DNA of 12,120 nt, taken from ZC4RG30 sp964632365. Lineage in GTDB: Bacteria > Pseudomonadota > Gammaproteobacteria > Steroidobacterales > Steroidobacteraceae. The stretch spans positions 1-12,120 of the forward strand of contig CAZWDR010000083.1 of the NCBI GenBank assembly GCA_964632365.1. The letters are read 5' to 3'. This document shows positions 6,256 to 12,120 of the stretch, one piece after another. Position 1 is the stretch's first letter. Every line of letters starts with the position of its first letter. The notes under the pieces were generated by a model that saw only the letters and a program-made list of their open reading frames with translations, searched no databases and was not told the origin of the DNA. The translations under genes and the position numbers were made by a program.

Positions 6256-7998
6256 GTGACCCTGTGCATTCCGACCCTGCGGCCCCTGCTGATCACCCTG
6301 CTCTGGGCCCTCGCCGCAGCCGCCTCCGGCACCGCGGCGGGCGCGGAAACCGGCGGCTCCACTGCCCGCGTGATCATCAAATGGCGTGATGCCGCCACCC
6401 CTGGCCAGTCGCCGGCCGCGCGATCCACGCGGCTGCAGACGCTGGCGATGCGCAGCGGCCGTCCGCTGATGCGCGGCTGGAACCTCGGCGGCGATCTTTC
6501 GGTGGTGCAGCTTGGCGCATCGGTGGCCGGTGAGGATCTGGCCGCCACCCTGTCGCAGCTGCGCAGCGATCCGCAGGTGGAGCTGGCGGTCGCCGACGAG
6601 CGCGTGAAGGCGCACGCCTACGTCCCGAACGATCCGCTCTATTCCACGCAGCAGTGGTACCTGCAGGACCAGTGGCCCGCGGCGATCCGCGCGCACCAGG
6701 CCTGGGCCATCTCGCGCGGCGGCACCAGCGCCGCCGATTCCACCATCATCGTGGCCGTGCTCGACTCCGGCGTGCGCGCGGACCACCCGGATCTCGACGG
6801 CAAGCTGCTCGCCGGCTGGGACTTCGTCTCCACGGCGGCCGTCGGCAACGACGGCGACGGCTGGGATGCCGACGCCTCCGACCCCGGCGATTTCATCACC
6901 GCGGAGGATCTGCAGAAGCCCGAGTTCTCCGACAACCAGTGCGGCGGCGGCAGCAACTTTGACCAGCCGCTGGAGAGCAGCTGGCACGGCACGCGCGTCG
7001 CCGGGCTGATCGCCGCGGCCAGCGACAACGGCATTGGCATGACCGGCGCGGGCTTTCATGTGAAGGTGCTGCCGGTGCGCGTGCTCGGCAAGTGCGGCGG
7101 CTTCGTCTCGGATGTGATCGCCGGGATGTACTGGGCCGCGGGGCTTGCGCCGCCGCCCCCGCTGCTGCAATCGCCGCTGCCGCCGGTGAACACCACGCCC
7201 GCGCGCGTGATCAATCTCAGCCTCGGCACGGACCGCCCCTGCACCGACGACATCTCCGAGGTGTATCGCGTGGCCGTGCGGCAGGTCACCGCGCGCGGCA
7301 CGCTGGTCGTCGCCTCGGCCGGCAACTCCGGCGCGGCGGTGGGCACGCCGGGCGGCTGCGAGGGCGTGCTGGGCGTGGCCGGCATCCGCCATGTCGGCAG
7401 CAAGGTCGGCTACAGCAATCTCGGCCCGCAGGTCGGCATTTCGGCGCCAGCAGGCAACTGCGTGTTCAGTGGCGCCGGCCAGCCCTGCGTCCATGCACTG
7501 AACACGCTGACCAATCTCGGCAACACCGTGCCGACGCAGAACGGATATTCCACGCCGATGGTGCAGCCCACCTACGGCACCAGCTTCTCGACCCCTCTGG
7601 TGGCCGGCACGGCCGCACTGATGTTCGCGGTGAATCCTGATCTCACGCCGCGACAGGTGATCGACGCGATCCGCGCGACCGCGCGCCCCTTCCCCACCAC
7701 CAGTGACACCGAGCCGCAACCGCCTGTCTGCGCGTCACCTGCGGTGAAACCACTGCAGGACAGCGAGTGCCTGTGCACCACTGCGCACTGTGGCGCCGGC
7801 ATGCTCGATGCCGGGGCCGCCGTGCAGATGGCCCTGCAGTTGCCACCGGGCGCGCCGGGAGATGGCTTCGGCGCCGATGACGGCGGCGGTGGCGACACCG
7901 GCTCATGGCTTCCCGCACTGCTGCTGCTGCTGGCCCTGCGCTGGCAGCGCGTCCCGTTGCGCAGTGCCTTTCTTTCCAGGAATCGAACATGGACTTGA
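6256..7998 (+). CDS. Secreted S8 (subtilisin-like) serine protease with GlyGly-CTERM-like tail
   Basis: A 580-residue preproprotein. Residues 1-30 are a signal peptide (LLITLLWALAAAASGTAAGA). About 36-120 is an inhibitor-like propeptide (ARVIIKWRDA, then DLAATLSQLRSDPQVELAVA, 94-113). The S8 catalytic domain spans about 135-475 and has a complete triad: Asp170 in VAVLDSGVRADHPDLDGK, His244 in SWHGTRVAG, Ser443 in GTSFSTPLVAG. Oxyanion-hole Asn357 is in ASAGNSGA. A Pro-rich loop (298-315) precedes ARVINLSLG. There are ten cysteines outside the signal peptide, compatible with disulfides in an exported enzyme. After the domain come a Gly/Asp linker (GFGADDGGGGDTGS, 537-550), a hydrophobic helix (WLPALLLLLALRW) and basic residues, which resembles a GlyGly-CTERM sorting signal. 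The start is a GTG at 6256 with no obvious Shine-Dalgarno; upstream the frame is closed by TAA at 6211 and contains no ATG. The gene is divergent from flp and overlaps uppP by 10 bases. Confidence 0.93.
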   Translation: MTLCIPTLRPLLITLLWALAAAASGTAAGAETGGSTARVIIKWRDAATPGQSPAARSTRLQTLAMRSGRPLMRGWNLGGDLSVVQLGASVAGEDLAATLSQLRSDPQVELAVADERVKAHAYVPNDPLYSTQQWYLQDQWPAAIRAHQAWAISRGGTSAADSTIIVAVLDSGVRADHPDLDGKLLAGWDFVSTAAVGNDGDGWDADASDPGDFITAEDLQKPEFSDNQCGGGSNFDQPLESSWHGTRVAGLIAAASDNGIGMTGAGFHVKVLPVRVLGKCGGFVSDVIAGMYWAAGLAPPPPLLQSPLPPVNTTPARVINLSLGTDRPCTDDISEVYRVAVRQVTARGTLVVASAGNSGAAVGTPGGCEGVLGVAGIRHVGSKVGYSNLGPQVGISAPAGNCVFSGAGQPCVHALNTLTNLGNTVPTQNGYSTPMVQPTYGTSFSTPLVAGTAALMFAVNPDLTPRQVIDAIRATARPFPTTSDTEPQPPVCASPAVKPLQDSECLCTTAHCGAGMLDAGAAVQMALQLPPGAPGDGFGADDGGGGDTGSWLPALLLLLALRWQRVPLRSAFLSRNRTWT

Positions 7999-8789
7999 TG
8001 CAGGCGCTGATCCTCGGACTGGTCGAGGGCATTACCGAATACCTTCCCGTTTCCTCCACCGGTCACCTGCTGATCGCACAGCGGCTGCTGGGCATCGAGG
8101 AAGGCGAAGCGGCCAATGCCTATGCCATCGCGATCCAGGCCGGTGCCATCGTGGCCGTGCTCGGCACCTACCGGCATCGCGTCGCCGGCATGCTGCAGGG
8201 ACTGGCCGGGCGCGACGCGGCGGGCCGCGACCTCGCGCTGTGCCTGATCGCCGCGTTCCTGCCCGCCGCAGTGCTCGGGCTGCTGTTCGGCGATGTCATC
8301 GAGCAGCATCTGTTCGGCGTGAAGCCGATCATCGCCGCATGGGTGGCAGGCGGCATCCTGATCCTCGCGCTCGGCCGCTGGATTGCGGCGCGCCGCGACG
8401 GCATGGACCTGGCGGGGCTCACCTGGCGTGCCGCGGTGCTGATCGGCTTCATCCAGGCCATCGCGATGTGGCCCGGCACAAGCCGCAGCCTGGTCACCAT
8501 CCTCGGCGGACTGGCCGTGGGTCTGTCGCTGGCGGCCGCCGTGGAGTTCGCGTTCCTGCTGGGCGTCGTGACGCTGACGGCAGCCTCCGCCTACAGCATC
8601 GTCAAGAGTGGCGACGGCATGCTGGGCAGCTACGGCTGGCCCGCGCTGATCACCGGCTTTCTGGCCGCGTGGATCTCCGCTGCGCTGGCGGTGAAATGGA
8701 TGGTGGCCTGGCTCAATCGCCACGGGCTGGCGCTGTTTGCCTGGTGGCGTTTCGCGGCAGCCGGCCTCGCGGCCGTGCTGCTGCTTTGA
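7989..8789 (+). CDS. uppP: Undecaprenyl-diphosphatase UppP (BacA)
   Basis: A 266-residue polytopic inner-membrane enzyme that dephosphorylates undecaprenyl pyrophosphate to recycle the lipid carrier of peptidoglycan and other cell-wall polymers; overproduction gives bacitracin resistance in this family. Both catalytic signatures are present: VEGITEYLPVSSTGHLLIA at 12-30 (Glu13, Glu17, Ser23, His26) and WPGTSRSLVTI at 161-171 (Arg166), matching E. coli E17/E21/S27/H30/R174. Length and about eight hydrophobic segments fit the family. The frame is open upstream, but the ATG at 7989, 6 bases after CAGGAA (7977-7982), gives the standard N-terminus. It overlaps the protease gene by 10 bases, suggesting co-transcription. 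It is followed at once by a hairpin at 8790-8808 and a convergent gene. Confidence 0.97.
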   Translation: MDLMQALILGLVEGITEYLPVSSTGHLLIAQRLLGIEEGEAANAYAIAIQAGAIVAVLGTYRHRVAGMLQGLAGRDAAGRDLALCLIAAFLPAAVLGLLFGDVIEQHLFGVKPIIAAWVAGGILILALGRWIAARRDGMDLAGLTWRAAVLIGFIQAIAMWPGTSRSLVTILGGLAVGLSLAAAVEFAFLLGVVTLTAASAYSIVKSGDGMLGSYGWPALITGFLAAWISAALAVKWMVAWLNRHGLALFAWWRFAAAGLAAVLLL

Positions 8790-8808
8790 TCCGGCACGTC
8801 CTGCCGGA
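8790..8808. terminator. Hairpin between convergent uppP and aldehyde dehydrogenase genes
   Basis: A perfect 7-base-pair inverted repeat, TCCGGCA (8790-8796) and TGCCGGA (8802-8808), with a 5-base loop. It begins at the base after the uppP stop, and the convergent gene ends at 8815. No long T-run follows on either strand, so if it terminates it is a weak or bidirectional GC-hairpin terminator, or an mRNA 3'-end stabiliser. Confidence 0.5.
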
Positions 8809-8814
8809 CGATTC

Positions 8815-10245
8815 TCAGGATTCGGTGATGAACTTGGTGACGAGGCAGGCCTCGAGTCCCTCGACGCCTTCCTCGGAACCGTGCCCGCTTTCCTTCACGC
8901 CGCCGAAAGGCGCCTCGGGCATCGCAATCACGAAGCTGTTGATGCCGAGCATGCCGGACTCCACCTGCTCGCCGATCAAATTCACGCGGCGCGCATTCTG
9001 CGTGAAGGCATAGGCCGCCAGTCCATAGGGCAGGCGGTTGGCATTGCCGATCACTTCCTCGAAGGTGCTGAACGGGCGGATCAGCGCCACCGGGCCGAAG
9101 GGCTCCTCGTTCATGATGCGCGCCGACTCCGGCACCTGCGACAGCACCGTCGGGGCGTAGAAGTAACCCGGTCCTTCCAGTGCATGGCCGCCGGCCAGCA
9201 CGCGCGAGCCATCGCGCACCGCTGCGTCGATCAGCCCACCCACTGCCGGCAGGCGCCGCGCATGCGCCAGCGGGCCCATGCGCACCGACTCATCCAGGCC
9301 GTCGCCGACCTTGATCGTTTTCACGCGCTGCGCGAAGCCTTCCGCGAAGCGCTGATGGATGGACTCGTGCACGTAGAAGCGCGTCGGCGACACGCACACC
9401 TGACCGGCGTTGCGATACTTCGCGGCAACGGCCTGGTCCAGCACCGCCTCCACATCGACATCGTCGAACACCAGCACCGGCGCGTGGCCACCCAGCTCCA
9501 TCGTCGTGCGCTTCATGCCGGATGCCGCCAGTGCGGTGAGCTGCTTGCCGACCGGGATGGACCCGGTGAAATGCACCGCGCGGATCACCGGCGAGCTGAT
9601 CAGGTGCTGCGAGATCTCCGACGGCACCCCGAACACGATCTGCAGCACGCCCGCTGGCGCCCCGGCATCCACCAGTGCCTGCGCCACGGCGAGCGCACTG
9701 GCGGGCGTCTCCTCCGCCGGCTTCAGGATCACGCTGCAGCCAGCCGCCAGTGCGGCACCGAGCTTTCGCGCCGGATTGCCCAGCGGGAAGTTCCACGGCG
9801 CAAAGGCCGCCACCGGACCCACCGGCTCGCGCACCACGGTCATGCGCATGCCGGCCACGCGCTGGGGCAGCACGCGCCCATAGGCGCGCCGGCCCTCCTC
9901 GGCATACCAGTCGAAGATCTCCGCCGCGCCGCCGAGCTCCATGCGTGTTTCCGGCAGGGTCTTGCCCTCCTCCATCGTCGCGATGCGCGCGATGGCCTCG
10001 CCGCGCTCGCGCAACAGGTCGGCCGCGCGGTGCAGGATCTTGCCGCGCTCGCGGGGCCCGAGCGCGCGCCACACCGGCCAGGCGCGCCGCGCGGCGTCGA
10101 GCGCGCGATCGAGGTCCGCCGCATCCGCCACCGGCAGCCGTCCGAGTTCGGCGCCGGTCGCAGGATTCAGGACGGGAAGGCTGCGGCGGCCATCCAGGCC
10201 GAGCCGCTCGCCGTCGACCAGCAGGTGCAATTCAGGATAGGACAT
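8815..10245 (-). CDS. NAD(P)+-dependent aldehyde dehydrogenase, succinate-semialdehyde dehydrogenase-like
   Basis: A 476-residue ALDH-superfamily enzyme oxidising an aldehyde to its acid in the cytoplasm. Numbering from the ATG at 10245: oxyanion Asn152 in FAPWNFPLGNPARK; cofactor-binding Lys175 in ILKPAEETP; FTGSIPVGK (226-234); general base Glu250 in TMELGGHAPVLV; nucleophile Cys284 in RNAGQVCVSPTRFYV; EEPFGPVA (380-387), whose Glu contacts the nicotinamide ribose in the family; and the C-terminal PFGGVKESGHGSEEG. The pattern is closest to GabD-type succinate-semialdehyde or 2-oxoglutarate-semialdehyde dehydrogenases, but substrate cannot be read from sequence. It is divergent from ligW/ligK, so an aromatic or ring-cleavage aldehyde is also possible. 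A GTG three codons upstream (10254) is an alternative start. No strong Shine-Dalgarno is visible (GAGAGCC before the ATG). It ends convergently with uppP. Confidence 0.93.
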   Translation of the reverse strand: MSYPELHLLVDGERLGLDGRRSLPVLNPATGAELGRLPVADAADLDRALDAARRAWPVWRALGPRERGKILHRAADLLRERGEAIARIATMEEGKTLPETRMELGGAAEIFDWYAEEGRRAYGRVLPQRVAGMRMTVVREPVGPVAAFAPWNFPLGNPARKLGAALAAGCSVILKPAEETPASALAVAQALVDAGAPAGVLQIVFGVPSEISQHLISSPVIRAVHFTGSIPVGKQLTALAASGMKRTTMELGGHAPVLVFDDVDVEAVLDQAVAAKYRNAGQVCVSPTRFYVHESIHQRFAEGFAQRVKTIKVGDGLDESVRMGPLAHARRLPAVGGLIDAAVRDGSRVLAGGHALEGPGYFYAPTVLSQVPESARIMNEEPFGPVALIRPFSTFEEVIGNANRLPYGLAAYAFTQNARRVNLIGEQVESGMLGINSFVIAMPEAPFGGVKESGHGSEEGVEGLEACLVTKFITES

Positions 10246-10426
10246 GGCTCTCACTCACTTGGGGGATGACGCGTGGCGCCGTGTGGCAAGGGGAATGGCC
10301 CATTCTAGCAACGCCCCCCGCCGGTGCCGTCGATCAACGTGTTCCCCGCCGCGTCGCCGGGGCAGCGCGCGTCAATGTGCTTAAATACCGCCCTTTCGAG
10401 CGGCCCTCACGAGGATCACCGGAACG
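10246..10426. promoter_or_regulatory. Divergent regulatory region between aldehyde dehydrogenase and ligW
   Basis: A 181-base spacer between divergent catabolic genes, so the promoters of both must lie here. On the plus strand TTAAAT at 10381-10386 is the only -10-like element near ligW; no good -35 precedes it, which is compatible with an activator-dependent promoter. A small imperfect palindrome CCCCG-N9-CGGGG lies just upstream, around 10345-10363. GAGGA at 10411-10415 is the likely ligW ribosome site, with a rather long 11-base spacing. No regulator gene is in the window. Confidence 0.4.
10302..10310 (-). promoter_or_regulatory. Candidate extended -10 promoter for the aldehyde dehydrogenase
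   Basis: The minus strand reads TGCTAGAAT: an extended -10 (TGn followed by TAGAAT, five of six matches to TATAAT) about 57 bases before the ATG at 10245. The would-be -35 (ACGGCA, 10325-10330) is poor, which fits extended -10 promoters. Prediction by eye only. Confidence 0.45.
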
Positions 10427-11467
10427 ATGATCAGCACCCCCGCATACCGGCGCATCGCCACCGAGGAAGCGTTCTTCACGAAAGACATCAGCGCCGGCTA
10501 CCGGCGGCTGATCGACGCAGGAACGCTGGACGACCCGGGCTTCCGCACCATGTGGGGCTTCTACAGCGGCAGTCTCAGCGAGCGCGCGCGTTTCATCTTC
10601 GACGGTCTGCACGGACTCGGCGAGCAGCGCATCGCGCACATGGATGCGGCCGGCATCGACCACCAGGTGATCGCTTTGACCGCGCCCGGCGTGCAGGTGT
10701 TTGATCCGGCCACGGCCACGAGCCTCGCCATCGACGCGAACGACCAGCTCGCCGAGGCCTGCCGCAGATATCCCGACCGGTTCACCGGCATGGCCGCCAT
10801 CGCGCCTCATGACCCGGCGAATGCGGTGAAGGAGATGGAGCGTGGCGTGCGCAAGCTCGGCTTCAGGGCCGTGATCGTCAATTCGCATACGCAGGGCCAT
10901 TACCTGGACGAGCCACAGTTCCTGCCGCTGCTCGAGGCCGCCGAGGCACTGGACGTGCCCATCTACCTGCATCCGAACACCCCTTCGCCGGCGATGATCC
11001 GGCCATTCCTCGAGGCCGGACTGGATGGCGCGATCTACGGGTTTGCCGCCGAGACCGGGCTGCACATGCTGCGCATCATCGTGGCCGGCGTGTTCGACCG
11101 CTTCCCGAAGCTGCAGTTCATCATCGGGCACACCGGCGAGGCGCTGCCGTTCTGGCTGTACCGGCTCGACTACATGCATGCCGCGACGGTGCGCTCCGAG
11201 CGCTACGCGAACGTGAAGCCGCTGCGGCATCCGGTGAGCCATTACCTGCGCAACAATGTCTACGTGACCAACAGCGGCGTGGCCTGGCAGCCGGCGATCG
11301 AGTTCTGCCAGAAGGTGCTGGGCGCCGACCGCGTGATGTACGCGATGGACTATCCCTACCAGTACGTGCCCGACGAAGTCGCGCTGTGCGATGCGATGAC
11401 GATCCCCGACGCGGACAAGCACGCCTTCTTCGAAGGCAATGCACGCCGCGTGTTCAAGCTGTCCTGA
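10427..11467 (+). CDS. ligW: LigW-type 5-carboxyvanillate decarboxylase (amidohydrolase superfamily)
   Basis: A 346-residue metal-dependent decarboxylase of the amidohydrolase superfamily (ACMSD/gamma-resorcylate decarboxylase clade). From memory of Sphingobium SYK-6 LigW, the match is close along the whole length: RIATEEAF (9-16), MWGFYSGSLSERA (42-54), the NSHTQGHYLDEP segment (152-163), AGLDGAIYGFAAETGLHMLR (197-216), GHTGEALPFWLYRLDYMHAA (234-253), TNSGVAWQPAIEFCQ (281-295) and DRVMYAMDYPYQYV (301-314). Residues known in LigW for Mn binding and catalysis have counterparts here: Glu13, His182, His235, Arg246, Asp308 and Tyr311. LigW removes CO2 from 5-carboxyvanillate to give vanillate in lignin biphenyl catabolism. 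It is followed 13 bases later by ligK. Substrate could be another ortho-carboxylated phenol, such as gamma-resorcylate, but the motifs favour LigW. Assigning the family is firm; the exact substrate less so. Confidence 0.87.
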   Translation: MISTPAYRRIATEEAFFTKDISAGYRRLIDAGTLDDPGFRTMWGFYSGSLSERARFIFDGLHGLGEQRIAHMDAAGIDHQVIALTAPGVQVFDPATATSLAIDANDQLAEACRRYPDRFTGMAAIAPHDPANAVKEMERGVRKLGFRAVIVNSHTQGHYLDEPQFLPLLEAAEALDVPIYLHPNTPSPAMIRPFLEAGLDGAIYGFAAETGLHMLRIIVAGVFDRFPKLQFIIGHTGEALPFWLYRLDYMHAATVRSERYANVKPLRHPVSHYLRNNVYVTNSGVAWQPAIEFCQKVLGADRVMYAMDYPYQYVPDEVALCDAMTIPDADKHAFFEGNARRVFKLS

Positions 11468-11480
11468 AGGAGACCGACCG

Positions 11481-12120
11481 ATGAGCAAGCACGTCTGCGT
11501 GCGCGAGATTCCCCGGCCCGATGCGGCCGTCAGCCAGGCGCTGGCCGGCCATGGCGTGGCCACGGTGCACGAGGCACAGGGCCGCACCGGCCTGTTGGCG
11601 CCCTACATGCGTCCGATCTATGCCGGCAAGTCCATTGCCGGCCCCGCAGTCACGGTGTCGGCGCCGCCGGGTGACAACTGGATGATCCATGTGGCGGTGG
11701 AAGTGTGCCGCCCCGGCGACATCCTCGTCGTCGCGCCCACCTCGCCCTGCAGTGATGGTTACTTCGGCGACCTGCTCGCGACCTCGCTGCAGGCGCGTGG
11801 CGTGCAGGCGCTGATCATCGATGCCGGCGTGCGCGACGTGGCGACGCTGAAGCAGATGGACTTCCCGGTGTGGAGCAAGTGCGTGTACGCGCAGGGCACC
11901 ATCAAGGCGAGCCTGGGTTCGGTGAACGTGCCGGTGATCTGCGCCGCGCAGGTGATCAATGCCGGCGACGTCATCGTGGCCGATGACGATGGCGTCTGCG
12001 TGGTGCGCCATGCCGAGGCCGCGAAGGTGGCCGAAGCGGCCGCGAAGCGCGTCGCGATGGAGGAGGAGAAGCGCAAGCGCCTGGCCTCGGGCGAGCTGGG
12101 CATGGACATCTACAAGTTCC
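11481..12120 (+). CDS. ligK: 4-carboxy-4-hydroxy-2-oxoadipate/HMG aldolase LigK (3' end cut by window)
   Basis: An RraA-fold class II pyruvate aldolase. The frame is open from the ATG at 11481 for 213 complete codons to the window edge; family members are about 225-235 residues, so only a short C-terminus is missing. It cleaves 4-carboxy-4-hydroxy-2-oxoadipate to pyruvate and oxaloacetate, the last step of the protocatechuate 4,5-cleavage and gallate pathways, and also acts on 4-hydroxy-4-methyl-2-oxoglutarate and as an oxaloacetate decarboxylase. Diagnostic stretches: GVATVHEAQGRTGLL (25-39), VTVSAPPGDNWMIHVAVE (57-74), APTSPCSDGYFGDLLATSLQ (85-104) and IIDAGVRDVATL (112-123), with Arg118 and Asp119 matching the family's substrate-binding Arg and metal-binding Asp; then GSVNVPVICA (146-155) and GDVIVADDDGVCVV (162-175). 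This is far closer to LigK/ProA than to the RNase E inhibitor RraA. A clear AAGGAG (11467-11472), overlapping the ligW stop, sits 8 bases before the ATG, so the pair is an operon. Confidence 0.93.
   Translation, partial: MSKHVCVREIPRPDAAVSQALAGHGVATVHEAQGRTGLLAPYMRPIYAGKSIAGPAVTVSAPPGDNWMIHVAVEVCRPGDILVVAPTSPCSDGYFGDLLATSLQARGVQALIIDAGVRDVATLKQMDFPVWSKCVYAQGTIKASLGSVNVPVICAAQVINAGDVIVADDDGVCVVRHAEAAKVAEAAAKRVAMEEEKRKRLASGELGMDIYKF

Noticed and set aside
6142..7719. A 525-codon minus-strand open frame opposite the S8 protease
   Set aside because: Its product is rich in His, Arg, Gly and Ala with no domain, as expected for a shadow frame in GC-rich DNA. The plus strand carries the complete protease with an intact triad.
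8737..10269. A 510-codon plus-strand open frame opposite the aldehyde dehydrogenase
   Set aside because: Low-complexity His/Arg-rich translation, against a minus-strand frame with all ALDH catalytic motifs.
10334..11587. A 417-codon minus-strand open frame opposite ligW, and 28-1206 (plus) opposite cpaF
   Set aside because: Both are antisense shadows of confidently identified genes, with no ribosome site or recognisable protein features.
1..12120. CRISPR arrays, tRNA or rRNA genes, insertion sequences, attachment sites
   Set aside because: I saw no spaced direct repeats, transposase motifs, terminal inverted repeats or RNA gene signatures; gene density and base composition look uniform.

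Overview
The window is about two-thirds G+C, with codon use typical of a high-GC proteobacterium. The combination of a Tad/Flp pilus locus, a secreted S8 protease with a GlyGly-CTERM-like tail, and lignin-type aromatic catabolism genes suggests a gammaproteobacterium, possibly a Xanthomonadales or Nevskiales relative. That placement is inference; there is no rRNA or phylogenetic marker to settle it. The DNA is almost fully coding: twelve protein genes, two of them cut by the window edges, and no mobile element, tRNA, rRNA or CRISPR array that I could see.

Region 1 (1-6142, minus strand) is a tightly packed Tad (tight adherence, Flp/type IVc) pilus operon, read right to left: flp major pilin, tadG-like, tadE-like, an unrecognised 220-residue exported protein, a 55-residue pilin-like protein, cpaB/rcpC, cpaC/rcpA secretin and the cpaF/tadA ATPase, which runs off the left edge. 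Most junctions are 4-base start/stop overlaps, so the set is probably one transcript with translational coupling. The platform genes (tadB, tadC), cpaE/tadZ and the prepilin peptidase are not in view; they may lie beyond position 1 or elsewhere.

Region 2 (6256-8789, plus strand) is divergent from flp. It holds a secreted subtilisin-like protease and, overlapping its 3' end by 10 bases, uppP (undecaprenyl-diphosphatase). A hairpin at 8790-8808 separates uppP from the convergent gene that follows.

Region 3 (8815-12120) looks like an aromatic-acid catabolic locus. A minus-strand aldehyde dehydrogenase is divergent from a plus-strand pair: a LigW-type 5-carboxyvanillate decarboxylase and a LigK-type 4-carboxy-4-hydroxy-2-oxoadipate aldolase, cut at its 3' end. 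LigW makes vanillate from 5-carboxyvanillate. Vanillate is O-demethylated to protocatechuate, and LigK performs the last carbon-carbon cleavage of the protocatechuate 4,5-cleavage route, giving pyruvate and oxaloacetate. The aldehyde dehydrogenase may feed an aromatic aldehyde into the same route, but its family resemblance is to succinate-semialdehyde dehydrogenase.

I found no wholly new system. The most unusual items are two small Tad-locus genes (the 55-residue E5 pilin-like protein and the 220-residue exported protein with two similar halves), the direct cpaC-cpaF junction, the GlyGly-CTERM-like tail on the protease, and the ligW-ligK pairing with a divergent aldehyde dehydrogenase.
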